Source: Aphodosoma sp045658305
GTDB lineage: Bacteria; Bacteroidota; Bacteroidia; Bacteroidales; Paludibacteraceae
Length of the DNA stretch: 5,369 nt
Direction: 5' to 3'
Assembly (NCBI GenBank): GCA_045658305.1
Contig: JAZOUT010000001.1
Coordinates: 1-5,369, forward strand
Made by a program: the position numbers and the translations under genes. The stretch's first letter is position 1. Every line of letters begins with the position of its first letter. Below the pieces are notes generated by a model. That model was not told where the DNA came from. It made no database searches and was given only the letters and a program-made list of their open reading frames with translations. Shown in pieces: positions 4,247 through 5,369 of the stretch.

Positions 4247-5332
4247 TTATTTGTTAGCAGCTTCGAATTCTTGCATGCAAGCTACGAGAGCTTTAACTGA
4301 TTCGATTGGACATGCGTTGTAGATAGAAGCACGGAAACCACCTACTGAACGGTGACCTTTGATACCTACCATACCGCGTTCTTTAGCGAATTCCATGAAT
4401 GCTTTTTCTTTGTCTTCGTGACCTGGAGCCATTACGAAGCATACGTTCATGATTGAACGGTCTTCTTTAGCAGCAGTACCTACGAACATAGAGTTGCGGT
4501 CGATTTCGTTGTAGAGGAGGTCAGCTTTTTCAACGTTGATTTTGTTCATTGCTTCAAGACCACCAAGTTTTTTCACCCATTTCAATGTTTCGTACATAAC
4601 GAAGATAGGGAATACTGGAGGAGTGTTGAACATAGAGATGTTGCGTTCTTCGTCAGCAGCGTGAGTTTTGTAGTTAACCATTGTTTGAAGTGGACGATAG
4701 TTGTTTTCAAGAAGATCACGACGGATGATAACGAAAGTAACACCAGCAGGGCCTACGTTCTTTTGAGCACCACCATAGATCATAGCGTATTTGCTAACGT
4801 CAACTGGACGGCTCATGATGTCTGATGACATATCTGCTACCAAGTCGATTGGGCAGTCCATATCGTAACGGATTTCAGTACCGTAGATAGTGTTGTTAGT
4901 TGTGATATGGAAATAGTCAGCATCTGTAGGGATTACATAATCTTTAGGGATGTAAGAGTAAGTTTTGTCTTCAGAAGAAGCAACAACTTCTACTTCGCCA
5001 TAGAATTTAGCTTCTTTAGCAGCTTTTTTAGCCCAAACACCAGTTTGAAGGTAAGCAGCTTTTTTGTTCAAAAGGTTAGCAGGAACGTGGAAGAATTGAG
5101 TTGAAGCACCACCACCGAGGAACAATACTTCGTAGTTTTCAGGGATGTTCAACAATTCGCGCCAAAGTTGACGAGTTTCAGCCATTACGCGTTCCCAACC
5201 TGGAGTACGGTGAGAAATTTCGAGGATACCGATACCTGTGTTGTCAAAATTTTGGATAGCTGCGATAGCTGCTTCCACTGCTTCACGAGGAAGAACGCAA
5301 GGACCTGCGTTGAAATTGTGCATTTGTTTCAT
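4247..5332 (-). CDS. serC: Phosphoserine aminotransferase, 361 aa
   Basis: This cytosolic PLP enzyme converts 3-phosphohydroxypyruvate and glutamate to O-phosphoserine and 2-oxoglutarate in serine synthesis, and the family also serves pyridoxal phosphate synthesis in some bacteria. The protein is full length and shows all family landmarks: HNFNAGP near the start, EISHRTPGWE (38-47), the cofactor-phosphate loop GGGASTQF (73-80), TNNTIYGTE (145-153), the pyridine-N aspartate D167 in VADMSSD, the Schiff-base lysine K191 in YGGAQKNVGPAG, NTP (236-238), and GHRSVGGFRASIYNA (326-340). Residue 12 is Cys (NAGPC) where Ser is common. M1 is preferred over M4 because relatives begin M-K-x-H-N-F-N-A-G-P with only a few residues before HNF. 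Codon use is biased and GC content higher than in the BIg2 operon, as expected of a well-expressed core gene. Only 37 bases of AT-rich upstream DNA are visible, without a clear promoter. A strong terminator follows, so serA is not directly downstream as is common in Bacteroidales. Confidence 0.98.
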   Translation of the reverse strand: MKQMHNFNAGPCVLPREAVEAAIAAIQNFDNTGIGILEISHRTPGWERVMAETRQLWRELLNIPENYEVLFLGGGASTQFFHVPANLLNKKAAYLQTGVWAKKAAKEAKFYGEVEVVASSEDKTYSYIPKDYVIPTDADYFHITTNNTIYGTEIRYDMDCPIDLVADMSSDIMSRPVDVSKYAMIYGGAQKNVGPAGVTFVIIRRDLLENNYRPLQTMVNYKTHAADEERNISMFNTPPVFPIFVMYETLKWVKKLGGLEAMNKINVEKADLLYNEIDRNSMFVGTAAKEDRSIMNVCFVMAPGHEDKEKAFMEFAKERGMVGIKGHRSVGGFRASIYNACPIESVKALVACMQEFEAANK

Positions 5333-5369
5333 AATAAAATTTTTAATATGTTAAAAAACAGTTAGTTGT

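Overview
The window reads as a Bacteroidota (most likely Bacteroidales) chromosome segment. Three promoters fit the Bacteroides-type pattern, with an exact TAnnTTTG -7 box and in two cases a TTG/TTTG element 19-20 bases upstream. Leaders are A/T-rich without obvious Shine-Dalgarno sequences. A BIg2 protein and a lipoprotein with a SUMF1/FGE-like domain are typical of that phylum. I cannot name the species. Every gene I can support is on the minus strand, so transcription runs from high to low coordinates.

From right to left: (1) 4247-5332 is serC, phosphoserine aminotransferase, a complete housekeeping gene closed by a strong intrinsic terminator at 4183-4221. (2) 3920-4182 is noncoding and repeat-rich, with two related TCAGCC hairpins around a short direct repeat and a five-unit 11-bp A/T tandem repeat. 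(3) A strong promoter (3890-3919) starts a leader of about 280 nt that by hand folding forms an extremely long imperfect hairpin (3625-3839). It ends in a terminator-like hairpin plus U6 directly against the start codon of a 69-residue XRE-type HTH protein (3393-3602), which has its own terminator (3351-3391). The long hairpin and the terminator hairpin share bases and so exclude each other. This is the most unusual part of the window. (4) 913-3276 is a two-gene, AT-rich, envelope-directed operon: a secreted protein with three BIg2 domains, then a lipoprotein with a compact SUMF1/FGE-like C-terminal domain, 12 bases apart and preceded by a TAnnTTTG box. (5) 586-911 holds what looks like the broken end of a DUF3990/DUF3791-type module: the last ~30 codons of a DUF3990-like gene, whose TGA overlaps the ATG of a 76-residue DUF3791-like ORF. 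(6) 139-585 is intergenic with a 47-bp perfect-armed inverted repeat and the promoter of a tRNA operon. (7) 1-138 carries tRNA-Gly(GCC) followed by the 5' part of tRNA-Leu(GAG), cut by the window edge.

Core genes (serC, tRNAs) flank a compositionally different accessory segment of about 3 kb. The BIg2 protein and the lipoprotein are probably co-expressed and act at the cell surface. The HTH gene is probably controlled by its structured leader, or else sits downstream of an independent small RNA. I saw no transposase, integrase, CRISPR array or reverse transcriptase.
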